From Lunularia cruciata (Eukaryota; Streptophyta; Marchantiopsida; Lunulariales; Lunulariaceae), in NCBI GenBank assembly GCA_948567375.1, contig OX419755.1, positions 50,721,001-50,785,000 of the forward strand: a stretch of 64,000 nt of DNA, read 5' to 3'. The notes below the pieces were generated by a model. That model was not told the DNA's origin. It was given only the letters and a program-made list of their open reading frames with translations, and did not search any database. Position numbers and translations under genes: made by a program. Positions 36,357-47,901 of this stretch are shown piece after piece. Positions within the stretch are counted from its first letter, which is position 1; the number at the start of each line of letters is the position of its first letter.

Positions 36357-37446
36357 TGTGAGCCGGCATGTCTCTCACTCAGGATGAACCTCTGATGGCT
36401 ATTATGGTAGCGCACCATGGACTAAGAAGGCAAGGAACCCCAACTCCATCATACTCCTCCAAGGCTAACACTCCAAGACTCAAGACATTGCTCACTAGAG
36501 AACTCAATGAGAGAGAGATAGTTGCAAATGAAAGGATGATGAGTACCTCCTCACCCCTTGTTTATATACTTGTGAAATAGTTACGTATCAAAGTTACTAA
36601 TTACAGTAGTAACTCAAGTTACTAGACTAAAAGTCAAGTAAAGTCAAAAAGTAGAAAGGAATATCCATTCACATGGGCATATTCCCCTTATCTTGACCCA
36701 ACCACTAAAGCAAGGATTCCTTCACATGGGCTATCCTTGGACTAAAGAAGAATCCAAAACAAAAAGGCTTGCGGGCCCAAGAGTTCTCAACTCTTTCCCC
36801 AAAGCCAAACACCTAGGAATAATACCAAGTCAACACACTAAAATCCAAAACTCCTCCAAGGCTAACACTCCAAGACTCAAGATATTGTTCACTAGAGAAC
36901 TCAATGAGAGAGAGATAGTTGCAAAATGAAAGGATGATGAGTACCTCCTCATCCCTTGTTTATATACTTGTGAAATAGTTACGCACCAAAGTAACTAATT
37001 ATTGGAGTAACTCAAGTTACTAGGCTAAAAGTCAAGTAAAGTCAAAAAGTAGAAAGGAATATCCATTCACATGGGCATATTCCCCTAAGCATGTGGTCTT
37101 ATCTTGACCCAACCACTAAGTCAAGGATTCCTTCACATGGGCTATCCTTGGACTAAAGAAGAATCCAAAACAAAAAGGCTTCCGGGCCCAAGAGTTCTCA
37201 ACTCTTTCCCCAAAGCCAAACACCTAAGAATAATACCAAGTCAACACACTAAAATCCAAAATAGTGGTGCTCATCTTTTCTACTTCCTCTAAAGTAAGGT
37301 CCCATCTATCTTAGCTATGACTAACTTTAGCTAACCATGACTAATATAGAACCATCCTTTATCTCTATATAAATAATATCTCTTAAGTACTTGTAATACC
37401 AAGCTAAATATCACAATACTACACACATGCACAAATGGGTGTTACA
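36357..37446 (+). mobile_element. TG..CA element of type Q, with internal duplication
   Basis: Bounded by gatc (36353-36356 and 37447-37450), it starts TGTGAGCCGGCATG and ends TGGGTGTTACA. It matches 30450-31103. Removing it with one gatc copy makes the pol linker collinear with the outer copy at about 32160. It is longer than its relative because 36454-36850 was duplicated as 36851-37261. No gene is recognisable; short frames such as 36693-36929 have no family resemblance. Confidence 0.85.
36454..37261. repeat. about 400-bp tandem duplication
   Basis: ctcctccaaggctaacactc starts both copies, at 36454 and 36851 (offset 397). The copies are nearly identical; the second has about 14 extra bases (taagcatgtggtct) near 37087 that also occur in the relative at 30450-31103. 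The first copy therefore carries a secondary deletion. Confidence 0.92.
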
Positions 37447-37499
37447 GATCAAGGTATGCCCTTCAAGATCAAGTTATTGCCAAGGAGTACTCAAGTGAG

Positions 37500-38290
37500 T
37501 AGACCCATCTATTGGCTCTCACCAAAGTAGTTGGAGGAGTTGCGAACAACACTTACAAATTTATTGGAGAAGGATTTCATACAACAAAGTATCTCTCCTT
37601 GGGGAGCACCGGTACTATTTGTTCCAAAGAAGGATGGAGGACTTCATTTCTATGTTGATTACCGTAGGCTCAATAAGCAAACCGTGAAGAATGCATATCC
37701 CTTGCCTCAGATCAACGACTTGCTTGATCAACTTAGTGGAGCACACTACTTTTCAAAGCTGGATCTTTGTAGCGGTTAGTGGCAAATTCCTATTGAGAGA
37801 AAGGATGTGCAAAAGACTTCCTTTTGCACAAGGTATAGGCATTTTGAGTGGAGAGTTTTACCTTTCAGACTCACTAATGCTCCAACAATCTTCATGGATC
37901 ATATGCATCGGGTGTTGGAGGGACTATTGAATCAGTCCGTAGTGGTGTTCTTAGATGATATCTTAATCTATAGCAAGACAAAGGCAGAACATATGGATCA
38001 TGTGCAAGAAGTCCTAAGACAACTACGACAATGGAAATTTTACTATAAGAAGTCAAAGTGTGCCTTTTGGCAGAAGGAGGTTACCTTCTTGGGTCATAAG
38101 ATCTCATCAAAGGAGATCAAGATGGAAGAAGAGAAGATCAAGGCCATTATTGATTGGCCTACTCCAAAGGATGCTACAAAATTATGGGCATTCAATGGAT
38201 TGGCCAATTTTTACCGACAGTTTATCCACTATTATGCTCATGTGGCTGCATCATTGACTGACCTCTTGGGAAAGAACTCAAGTTTCTAGT
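37500..38290 (+). pseudogene. reverse transcriptase of the inner element
   Basis: Recognisable RT blocks in order: [74 protein letters not shown], and the catalytic VVVFLDDILIYSK at about 37950. Then come FLGHKISS and the thumb (FNGLANFYRQFI). A TAG follows LDLCSG and another follows GKNSSF, so the product is truncated. It once copied element RNA to DNA. Confidence 0.92.
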
Positions 38291-38760
38291 GGACCACCAA
38301 GCATGAAGAAGCATTCTAGAAGTTAAAGCATATGGTGTCTTCAAGACCCATTCTTCAACCATATGATCCTCAACTACCTTGTGTGGTTGATTTTGATGCT
38401 TCTAACTTTGCAATAGGAGTTGTGTTGCAATAGGAATTCCCAGATGGACTACATCCCATTGCCTTCGTATCTCGCCAGCTAAATCCAACTGAAAGAAATT
38501 ACTCTGGTCAAGATTAGGAACAACTTGCAATGGTATATGCCACCAAGGTATGGAGGCATTACCTCTTGGGGAAACAAATGGTCATGCAAATTGATCACAG
38601 GCTATTGTTGTAGACCTTACACTTGCAACACATGAAGAGTAGACATCATCAATGGGAAGAGCAACTCCAATTGTTTGACATCAAACTTGAATACGAACCA
38701 GGTTGGTTCCATGTCATTTTTTATGCTCTATCACAATGACCTAATATGAAGTCTCTTCCT
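38291..38760 (+). pseudogene. RNase H domain of the inner element
   Basis: Shows SSRPILQPYDPQLPCVVDFD, GLHPIAFVSRQLNPTERNY, ATKVWRHYLLG and LFDIKLEYEPG in one frame. TAG stops replace several positions that are Gln in relatives. Confidence 0.85.
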
Positions 38761-38899
38761 CTCATCACTACAACAATTACAATGGTGTCAATTGACCCCA
38801 AGGTCCATAACGAGTTTTGGTCAGCTCTAAAACAAGATCCCATCTTCCAAATGGTACATGGTTGTCTAACAACAAGCAACAAGGAGTACAACACCTTCT

Positions 38900-39665
38900 C
38901 CTTCAAGTAAGGCCTTCTATTCCATGCGGACTAGATCTAGGTTCTAGCCAAAGATGATCTCCAACTTGTGCGCCTTCAGGAAGCCCATGATTTACCAATA
39001 GTTGGTCACATGGGGGTAGATAAGACCTTGGGTACCCTCCAATGCCAATGGTGGTAGCCCAACATGACGTGAGATGTTTGGGAGTTTGTCCAATCATGTG
39101 AGAGCTGTCAATGCAACAAGGCTAGTAACCAGAAGCCGAGTGGACTCCTTCAACCACTTCCCATTCCAACTACTTGTTGGGAACATGTGAGCTTAGATCT
39201 CATCACCTCCTTGCCTAGGACACAACAAGGTCACACAAAAATTGTGGTGTTTGTAGATAAGCTTAGTAAGCAAATCCATTTGGCACCAATAGTTGATATT
39301 TTTGATGCTCCAACCTTGGCGCAACTCTACTTCAATAATGTATTCAAACATCATGGGATGCCACATGTACTCATCTCCGACCGTGATCCTTGCTTCACCA
39401 GAAAGTTTTGGCAAGCTCTCTTCCAGATACTTGGCACCAAGCTTGCTTTGTCCACAGCCTATCATCCTCAAACTGATTGACAAACTGAGCATGCAAATTG
39501 CACCTTGGAAGATATGCTTCATGCCTTCATCAACATTCACCATACCAATTAGGATGAATGTCTTATAGGTGCGGAGTTTGCATACAACAATTCTGAACAA
39601 GCAAGCACTGGATTCTCTCCTTTCTTTCTCAATTTTGGCCAAGATCCGCTTGTCCTAGATTCTCT
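38900..39665 (+). pseudogene. integrase of the inner element
   Basis: Zinc-binding region HDLPIVGHMGVDKTLGTL with ESCQCNKA, then the catalytic core with SLDLITSLPRTQQGHTK, VLISDRDPCFTRKFWQAL and STAYHPQTD. Stops include W-to-TAG and G-to-TGA changes (after HPQTD). The remaining frames are too broken to make an active enzyme. Confidence 0.88.
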
Positions 39666-40071
39666 TCCCGCTCCTCCTTTGTCTCAAGTCCCTCATACTT
39701 CCACCTTCTTGACCACCATATCTGAATCTCTCCAACAAGCCAAATCTCACCTCCTTGTTGCTCAAAATCATCAAAAACAATATGCGGACCACCATCGTTG
39801 TGATCTCACCTTTGAATTTGGTGATAAATTTATGCTATCCTCTAGTAATCTACCCCTCCTACTTGATACCCAAGTTTGTAAATTTTCCCCTAATTGGATA
39901 AGACCTTTTGATGTCACCCAAATTGTCTCTCTTGTTGCTTATCAACTTGCCTTGCCTTGTCATATGCAAATCCATCCTGTCTTTAATTTTTCCAAGTTTA
40001 AACCCTTTGTTCCTAACCCCTCTTCTTTCTCCTCTTGAGTCCAACCTCCTCCTCGCCCTTTCCCTATCAAT

Positions 40072-40250
40072 GATCATGAGGAGTATAAAGTTGATTGTAT
40101 CCTTACACATCACCACATCCAAGGAGAACGCCATCAACATACAATGTACAAGATCCTTTGGAAAGGGTATCCCCTTCATGATGCCACATGGGAACCTCTT
40201 TCTCACCTCTAGAATGCACAAACAACCATCTAGGAGTTTGAAGCTTCAAT
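40072..40250 (+). pseudogene. chromodomain of the inner element
   Basis: EEYKVDCIL, then YKILWKGYPLHDATWEPL and a final EFEAS: the chromodomain pattern with its KWxGY-type core and TWEP motif. It lies at the pol C-terminus before the 3' LTR, placing the family among chromoviruses. Two stops lie near its end. Confidence 0.88.
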
Positions 40251-40287
40251 GGCAATAAGGACATCACCAACTAGTAGTGGGGGAATA

Positions 40288-40698
40288 TGTAACAATATGG
40301 AGTTTAGCAACGTAGTTAGTAAGGCTAACGAAGTAGAGAATAAGCCAAATTAGGGTAGAATACTCCAAAAGCATCTAGGAAGTTTCTTAAGAAGCTTCCT
40401 GACTAGTAAACTTGCACTCCAAGTAGGTAGCTTCTAGAAGCTTCTAACTAGCTTAGCTTGCACGCCAAGTATACGGCTTCTAGAAGGAAGCTTCTTGAGA
40501 AGCTTTCTAGTTAACTTGGCTTGCACTCTAAGAAAGCAGCTCAAGGAAGCTTCTTGAGAAGCTTCTCAAGGGCCGTGTATGTTACCTATAAATAACAAAG
40601 CCAAAGTCATGCTAGGCATTTGGATTTTTCCCTCATTCAAGTGTCCCAATGTGAGTTTCCATTCTCCTATTTCTCTCCTTAGTATTGGTCTTTTTACA
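40288..40698 (+). repeat. 3' LTR of the inner element
   Basis: 411 bp with TG..CA ends, preceded by the purine-rich gtgggggaata at 40277-40287 (polypurine tract). Followed directly by the target duplication tatgg. Confidence 0.94.
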
Positions 40699-40846
40699 TA
40701 TGGTGATCATATGCATAAAATCTTGTCCAAAGCGTGAGGTGATAAATTGTGTGAAATGATGCTTTGACATGAAATCCCAATGGTTTGGTGGAAGTGGATT
40801 TGGTGGTCCATAAGTTTCATCCATCCCATTCCTACTCTGATACCAA

Positions 40847-41258
40847 TGTAAAAGACCAAGACCAAGGCAAGAAATAAGAGAATGGAAATTCACATTGGGA
40901 CACTTGAATGTGGGAAAACTCCAAATACCTAACATGAGCTTTGGCTCTTATATTCATAGGGATCATACAAGGCTCTTGAGAAGCTTCTCAAGAAGCTTCC
41001 TTGAGCCGCTTTCTTGGAGTCCAAGCCAAGTTAATTGGGAAGCTTCTCAAGAAGCTCCTTTCTAGAAATTTCTTACTTGGCATGCAAGCTAAGCTAGTTG
41101 GAAGCTTCTAGAAGCTATCTACTTGGAGTGCAAGCTAAGCTAGTCGGGAAGCTTCCCAAGAAGATTCCTAGATACTTCTAGAATATTCTAGGCTAATTTA
41201 TCGTATTTACTACTTCATTAGCCTTACTTACTTTGTCACTAAACTCCATATTGTTATA
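40847..41258 (-). repeat. 5' LTR of the outer element
   Basis: 412 bp in minus orientation. Its outer terminus has decayed from TGTAAC to TATAAC. The host duplication ggttg follows at 41259-41263. Confidence 0.93.
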
Positions 41259-41263
41259 GGTTG

Positions 41264-41850
41264 ATTCCTTTAGTGCAAATGTTTCTTTCTTATTTCCCTT
41301 CATACCAGATTTTTTCTTCATAAGATTCATTGTAATAGATCCTTCACAGAAAAAATTCTTGTTTCCTTGGTGCAAACATGTCTTTGTAAATATGGACCTA
41401 TGAAGTTTCTTCCCAAACTAGTATCCTTTGAACCATCTCCTTCTATGTTGGATCTTATTGAACCAATTCTTGTTCTTTGACCAACAAATCCTAGAAAAAT
41501 TGGATCTGGTTGAGCTTATTTCTAGTTTAAACATCTTTGATGGTGATTAAACAAGGTTGAAAAATCCATAAAACAAAGAAAATTGCTTGTTTATCCAATT
41601 CCTAAGTATCAAAGTGTCATAGTGTGATGTAATTTGTAGACTTAAGGTCCTCAAGTCCAATGTCAATTTCAAACAATTCTGGGAAGATAACAAGTTGTAC
41701 AAGAAGCAATTGGCTTTAGCCCTTTAATAAGTACAAGCAAAGAAGCAATCTAATATTCCTACAATATATATGATAGAATTGGAGGACTTAGGGTCTCCAA
41801 AAGTGGAAAATAAATCAATAATTATATGATCACATTGGTCCACATTGATT
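41264..41850. other. AT-rich spacer
   Basis: No gene. Probably the upstream part of the adjacent family 2 element, but not recognisable as coding. Confidence 0.4.
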
Positions 41851-44400
41851 CTAGGTCATACATAAATGTCATGATGGAGGAAACAACTCTCAAGTTGGGA
41901 TAAAATACTTTTGAACTTACTCCTTTCATCCTTTGCTTCATACACCAAACAAGAAAGAGACTCATATGGATGTTACCAATTATTCCATATGAGCATAGTT
42001 GGAGTAACTTTTCATTTGGATTACATTTTCCTTTGGTTTGTAGCCAAGATGAGATATCTTGTATTGATTGGTAGACCTTGGCTATATGCAACAAGAGTGA
42101 TTGCTCAGTGGTATTAGCATAAATTGAACTTTCTAGACACCAAGCAAAAAATTTAGGAACCCCAAGCAAGTCATGGTGTGCTAGAAAACCTTCCTCATTT
42201 AGGAGAAACCTTATCTTGGGCAAAAGAGTATATTGGAGGGACTTTGGATGAGGCCAATGATTCTTTGAGGGATGGCATGGTGAAAAAACTTGAGTATTAT
42301 GAAAAAGAAGATGCAGCTGAAAAGAATGATCACCCTAATGATCAAGAGGGTTTTTTACATTCTTGGAAACAAGCCTTATGAGCCATGTGGAAGGCATTGT
42401 TAATCCCAATGACTACAAAGAAATGATGGTAAACAAATGAAAGTCATTGAAGGTTTCAAAATTATGTCTCAAGCAGGATATACCATCTTATTTTGGGAGT
42501 TCCAAGATGCCTTCACCTAGAAAATTGAGCAGATGTTATGAATCCCTTGGTAATTTGAAGAGTATTTGATTAATATCAAGAAAGGAGTGGTTTTGGTAAG
42601 GCATTGATACTATTGACTCAATCCCAAATATTTGTTGTTTGTGAAGGATAGAATAGATAAATCCTTTTGTGATGGAATTATCTTTCCAATACTCATCAAC
42701 AAGTGGATGTCTCCTATTGTCATGGAACCCAAGAAGAAGACAAGGAAAATTAGAGTATGCTAGGATTTTTCTAAGTTAAATGGAACTACAAAGAAAGACC
42801 ATCACACTCTCCTTTTCATAGATACCATTCTCAATCAAGTAGTGAGTAATGAGTACTATACCTTTTTATGTACTTTTCAAGATACAACCATGTTTCTATT
42901 TAGGAAGAAGATAGGGATAATACTACTTTCACTACAAATTGTGGAAATTTATGCTTATAACCAAGGCCATTTGGCTTGTATAATTCACATGTGAAATTTC
43001 AATGCATGATGACCACCATCTTAAAAGACTATCTATGGTATTAATGGAGATTCTCATAGATTATTTCCTTGTCTTTGGCAAAAGGAGGGACCACATTTCA
43101 TTTTTATGCCAAATAGTTGAAAGATGTCAATCCTTCTTTTTCATGAACAAAGGCATTTTTCTTAGGATCTAGTTCCAAGAAGAGTAATAGAGGTGTTTGT
43201 AGAGAAGGAAAAGGTGATTGAATCTCTTGAATCCCCAACAAACTTGAGGGAATTGAGAGACTTCCTAGGCCATGTGAGGTACTATAGAAGATTCACTATC
43301 AATTATGCAATCTTGGTGGTAGCTTTCACAAAGATATATTCCAGGCCAAAGATTATATCTATGCAAAGGAATAGGAAGAAGCCTTTATTGCACCAAACAA
43401 AAAATTGGTGGAAGCACCTATAATGTGAGATCTTAATTGGGAAAGCACTTTCCATGTGTATGTAAATACATCCTAAGCTGCAATAGTAGTAGTACTCAAT
43501 TATAAGAATGAGGAAAAACAAAATTATCCTATCTACTATGCTAGTCATCAATTGTCCTTAGTTGAGCATAACTTTACCACCACAAAGAGGGAAGTATTGG
43601 GCATATTGTATGCCTACAAGAAGTTTTGCCATTTCTTGTTGCGTTAGAATTTCTCTTTCACATAGACCATTATGCGCTGTAAACATTTGGTGAAGAAAGA
43701 AAACTAGTCAAGACAAATAGCAAAGTGAGCAAGAACTATAGATGAATGTGCAATTTTGGAAGTTATATAAAAGATTTCTCATGTCTAATGCAACAAATGT
43801 CAAAACCTTAGCAAATAGAGCACTCAAGTGGTGAATATAGGTGCTTGAGATTATTCTCAACTCACATGGGTTGAGCAAGTGTGCATTCCACTATGGAGTA
43901 GACTTTCTCCATATGAAGAAACTTGAATATTTGCTATGGAATTGATAAATGAACAATCATGTGCTGCTCTATGAGATTAGAGACGACAAGGATCTAAGGA
44001 TGTAGAATTTACAAGGAAATATCTTCACTTGGACAAAATATCGCTTATGAGCTATTTTGGAGCTTGAGAATTCACCCCAAGCACCATAACCTTGGACACT
44101 CAATAGATTCACCAAAATGTATGCATGGAGGCAAGGTTTAAGGCCTCAATTAAAAATGAGAAGACCAACAATGGTTGGTTAAAAGAGAGATGTAAGGATC
44201 CTACCTAAGAGCCCTCACCAGTGAATGATGACGTTGTTTAAATCTAAATGGACCACTTATGTAGACCATAGCCAAGAAATCTTCTTAAATTATGTGTAAG
44301 AAGGAAGGCTTGTAAATTGGGCAAAGATATTTTGGAGGCATATGTGACCTAAGTGGGAATATGAATGAGGGAAAGTGGTGACCTATCTATCTCCCTTCAT
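41850..44400 (+). pseudogene. Ty3/gypsy pol remnant of family 2
   Basis: Distinct from family 1. End of the protease: YLVLIGRPWLYATRV near 42050. RT: CDGIIFPILINKWMSPIVMEPKK, KIRVC*DFSKLNGTTKKDHH, FIDTILNQVVSNEYYTFL (42660-42870), then VIESLESPTNLRELRDFLGHVRYYRRFTINYA at 43205-43310 in two parts. RNase H: EHNFTTTKREVLGILYAYKKF at about 43565. Downstream integrase is not clearly recognisable. Numerous stops and shifts. The fidtil..v.n..yTFL pattern resembles plant non-chromodomain Ty3/gypsy lineages. Confidence 0.75.
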
Positions 44401-44599
44401 CATAAACTTTTACATAAAAAAGGGATCTCTTGATACAAGAGGAGAAGAAGAAGTACTTGAACCACTTCTTTCCTAATGGTTACTTCTCCAATCATTGGGA
44501 TGCAAAGGCAATTCAAAAGAAGTACAAGCTTGCCAATATAGAATTTGCCAAATTTTGAAGCCTTGTCCCTATCAATCAACACTAAGCAATCAATCAATC

Positions 44600-46100
44600 C
44601 CTAAGCAATCAACACTTTGGCATTTGAGAAAAAGTAGAAGATTGTAACTACTAGGCCAAAGATGAAGGCCAAAAAGGAGGAAGGAAGACCTAAGTGGTAG
44701 AAGACTTGATAGAGTAGGAAGAAGTTAAACATTAAGAAGATAACACACCAACCAAGAAGAAGGAATATTTTATACATATGTCATTTTGTTAAACAAAGAT
44801 GAGAATGATAACAAAAGAGTAGAGTCAAATTTTTGCTAACCACAATGGTCCAAGAAGCTAAGGAAGATTTCCAAGCCAAATGCAATGCACTAACAAAAGG
44901 AAGGAATGATGAAGAATTTGGACCATTGGCACTAAGGAAGGAGAAGGAGAGAGTGAAAGCACTCCAAGACTTGGAGAGTTATAGCATGGCAAATAAGTAG
45001 TACTCAAGAAGAAAGGAACATGCAAGGCCAAAGGCACAATACCCAACTAGGGAGAAGCACAAGAGTAGAAAGAGCTTACATTCTTTGTTGAAATTGAGAA
45101 GGAAAAAGGAAATCTTTAGTGCCACCCAAAGAAAAAGGAGAAGTTGGACCAAGTTAGAAGGAGATACCAACAATAGATCATGTATCCATCCCCATGGGTT
45201 TCATCCATACCATGGGATAAGAACTAGAAATGATGGATCAAATCCTCCCAACTTTTAGAGAATTGCACGGAGAGGTCACATATTGCACAATACTGCTTGA
45301 ACTACTTCACCACGTTGCTCAATGAGTCCACAAGGAGAGGATGGAGGCACAAGAAGAGTAAGCTAGAGTTCATGCCATATACATGACCAAGAGTAAACAA
45401 AATAACAACTTGTGCAAGAGGATTTAAAGCTCAAGGAAGAAAGATAATCCATTGGAGTGAAGTATGACAAAGATCTCTAAAGGTGGACCAAGAAAGAGAA
45501 GATCCTCCACATGGACCAAGATAAGTGCTAGTAAGGTTTTGATGAGCAATTGAAGGCTCAAAAGGAGGAAATCAAAGTGTTATAGAGAGAAGTCAGCAAG
45601 TGAAGATTGCAATAGTTGTTACCAAAGTGCATCATCAAGAGAACTAAACCTTGCCCAAGTACAAATCAAGAACCTCAATACAGATTTATAAAAGAAAGAA
45701 GAAAATAAGGAGAACGATCACATGAGAATTAGAGAAGTGGTGATGGCGGAGCTGCAAGAGATCTACATGGAATTGGAGGAAGAGAAAAAAATATCCTTGT
45801 TAAAATGGAGTCAATGTAGGATCAACTAGTAGGACTAATGAAGGAATACATTCAAATGTAGACCAAACAAACTAAGTTGTAAGAATTGAAGGCTCAAGTG
45901 CATGAAATGGAGTCCAAGGTTCACTCAAACAAGTACCTTAGCCAATTATTTAGCCTATTAAATGAATATACCACAAATAGATTTGAAGAATTAACCAAGA
46001 TCTTGGTCATGTCCTTGGAGGAGTACACAAGTAAGATAGAATTATTAATTAGGATCTATAGGAGCAAAGGTAGCCCTTTCTAGTTATATTTTAGTGCAAA
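44600..46100 (+). pseudogene. coiled-coil-rich region of family 2
   Basis: A long A-rich stretch encodes Lys/Glu/Leu-rich helical pieces in broken frames, such as ALRKEKERVKALQDLES near 44930 and the 65-codon frame at 45886-46083. Reverse-complement relatives lie at 2.0-3.5 and 57.4-58.9 kb. It could be an additional ORF after pol, or gag of an adjoining copy. No function is assigned. Confidence 0.5.
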
Positions 46101-47900
46101 GTGAATACTTAGCCAAGAGGAAACAACAAAAAAGTGCTAAGTATAAAAAACTTTTGCGTAGAACTACCTTTGGTGTGATAGATACCTTTAGTGTTGAAGA
46201 CCTTTGAGGTTGAAGTTACCTTTAGCCTAAAATAAATTTAGAGTTAGAACAATTTTTTCTAAGCCAAAGACCTTTGGGATCTAAAATTTAAAAGTAAATT
46301 TGAAAGAGTAAACTACAAATTGAGGATTTGATGTAATTATTTATGTGAAATCAATTCTTAATTAAGCACATTAGGATAATTTAAGATTGATAAGTTGATA
46401 AGATTAGCAATGAGTGATGTAGGTGTCATTAGAAGATTTCCAATACCTTTGATTTTCCAATCTCTTTGTTGCAAAGTAGGAATTGTATACAAGGAGCTTT
46501 GATGTAAATTTTTTCACTTTATCCATAATTGAAGCTTAAGCATAAGGACCCCTATAATCTTTGGCATTGAATATTTATCTTCATTTTAATTGCTTATATG
46601 GTTGGTCAACTATAGGCAAGGAACCTTGTAGTAATAGTGCAAGTATTTGGGTGTAGAGATACATTTGCACTTGCCTCGGTGTTTGATCCCTAGAGTTTTG
46701 AAGGATGAAGGCAATGTAGAGAAGGGTTTTTGGGAGGTTAGAGCATTGAAAATACAATTTAATTGAAAAGCCATTCGATCAATCAATTTCAAGACTCCTC
46801 CAAGATTTGGCTTATTGTGAAAGGGTAGTATGTAGCCATTCAATTGTTGTCAATAGAGTGATAGAATCTTTAGAATGGAAATGGAATTTAGGGATGAAAT
46901 GACCTTTGGAGTAGAACTCAATTTGATATGACGTGCTCTTTGGCAAGGAAGAGACCTTTGATGTGATATGAACCATCACCTTTGAGAATATTTGGAAAAG
47001 AAAAGTGAAAGTGATTTTAGGATCCACTTTTTTGTAGTATGCTACAATGGGTGAAATTACCATCTTTTGGGAATGATTTTTGCCCAAGAAGTTAAACACA
47101 AAATAATAAAGAACTATTATTTATTTGTGACACTTTTCTTCAATTAAAGCCATTCCCAAGAGTACAAGCTATTCTTACTAATTTTACTACTAGTACATTA
47201 ATAATAGGCTTTCACATGTATATGTATCTTTTCAAGTCTATCAAACTCTAAAGCTCTAGTCATTTCTTCTCATATGTTGGGAAAGCTTCCTGCAAGAAGG
47301 TCATCACCAGCATGATAGTCAAGTTCAATACTCCTATAACCAATACCTCAAAGAGTCTTCACCTTGGTAATGAAATTATAGTTATATTTAGTATCCTCGT
47401 AGTGGATACTTCCAAATGTCTTTGCCTTGGTAAGGAAATCATCACTTCTTCTTTTCTCCTCCATCATAAGTTGAGTAAAATGCATGTTTGAGTGCTTGAT
47501 GAAACTATCTTGCTTATCCACCTCAATTCTTGGTGCTTGAATAACAAATTACTTCCCAATTCTTCTAAATTTTATTCTACCTCTTCCTCCAAAACTTGCA
47601 TAAGAATCACCTATATGTTTTTCTTTGACTTTATATCTTTGTTGTATTCTTCTTCTTCTAGTGCCATTAATGAAGAAAACTCTTCTATTTCCACCTTGTC
47701 TTTATATATTTTGCTTGTCAATGCTTGCTGCCTCATCTAAATGCAAGTAGGTATAATCATCCACAAAGACTCTATCTTTCTTTCCTAAGCATCTTGTGAT
47801 GGTTCAATCTACTTTTTGTCTTCTTCTCTCTTTCTCAATGTAGTATCTTGTGGTGCTCACCTTATTGAAAAAGTTGCAATTTTGTTTCATTTTACTTCTT
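46100..47900 (+). mobile_element. non-coding part of family 2 (possible LTR region)
   Basis: No gene. Short motifs around 'acctttggtgtga', 'acctttagtgttg' and 'gacctttgaggttg' recur between 46165 and 46215 and relate in inverted form to 1.6-1.8 kb. I could not find paired termini, so the LTR assignment is only a suggestion from position. Confidence 0.35.
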
Positions 47901-47901
47901 T

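Larger units (their letters stand above)
33968..40698 (+). mobile_element. family 1 Ty3/gypsy chromovirus-type element, + strand, nested
   Basis: Structurally complete: 5' LTR 33968-34391, primer site, gag, protease, RT, RNase H, integrase, chromodomain, polypurine tract, 3' LTR 40288-40698. Target duplication is tatgg at 33963-33967 and 40699-40703. It inserted in opposite orientation into gag of another member of its own family. In the first 140 or so aligned bases of the two LTRs I count about 13 differences, so the insertion is old. It carries its own insertion at 36357-37446. Not autonomous: in-frame stops interrupt gag, RT, RNase H and integrase. Confidence 0.95.
28275..41258 (-). mobile_element. 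family 1 Ty3/gypsy chromovirus-type element, - strand, split by a nested copy
   Basis: On the minus strand, the 5' LTR is 41258-40847 and the 3' LTR 28683-28275. The target duplication is ggttg at 28270-28274 and 41259-41263. The primer site just inside the 5' LTR (40846 downward) reads TTGGTATCAGAG, complementary to initiator tRNA-Met. The polypurine region before the 3' LTR is GGTGGGAGAATA. Order is gag, protease, RT, RNase H, integrase, chromodomain. A second element of the same family (33968-40698 plus one tatgg duplication) lies within gag, so about 6.25 kb is native. Another element (30450-31103) splits RNase H. Frames are broken by stops throughout. Confidence 0.93.

Noticed and set aside
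39193-39642. 149-codon minus frame
   Set aside because: It lies antisense to the inner element's integrase.
33963-40703. Tandem rather than nested arrangement of two elements
   Set aside because: Matching tatgg at the inner ends and ggttg at the outer ends, plus continuous gag when the inner copy is removed, fit nesting only.
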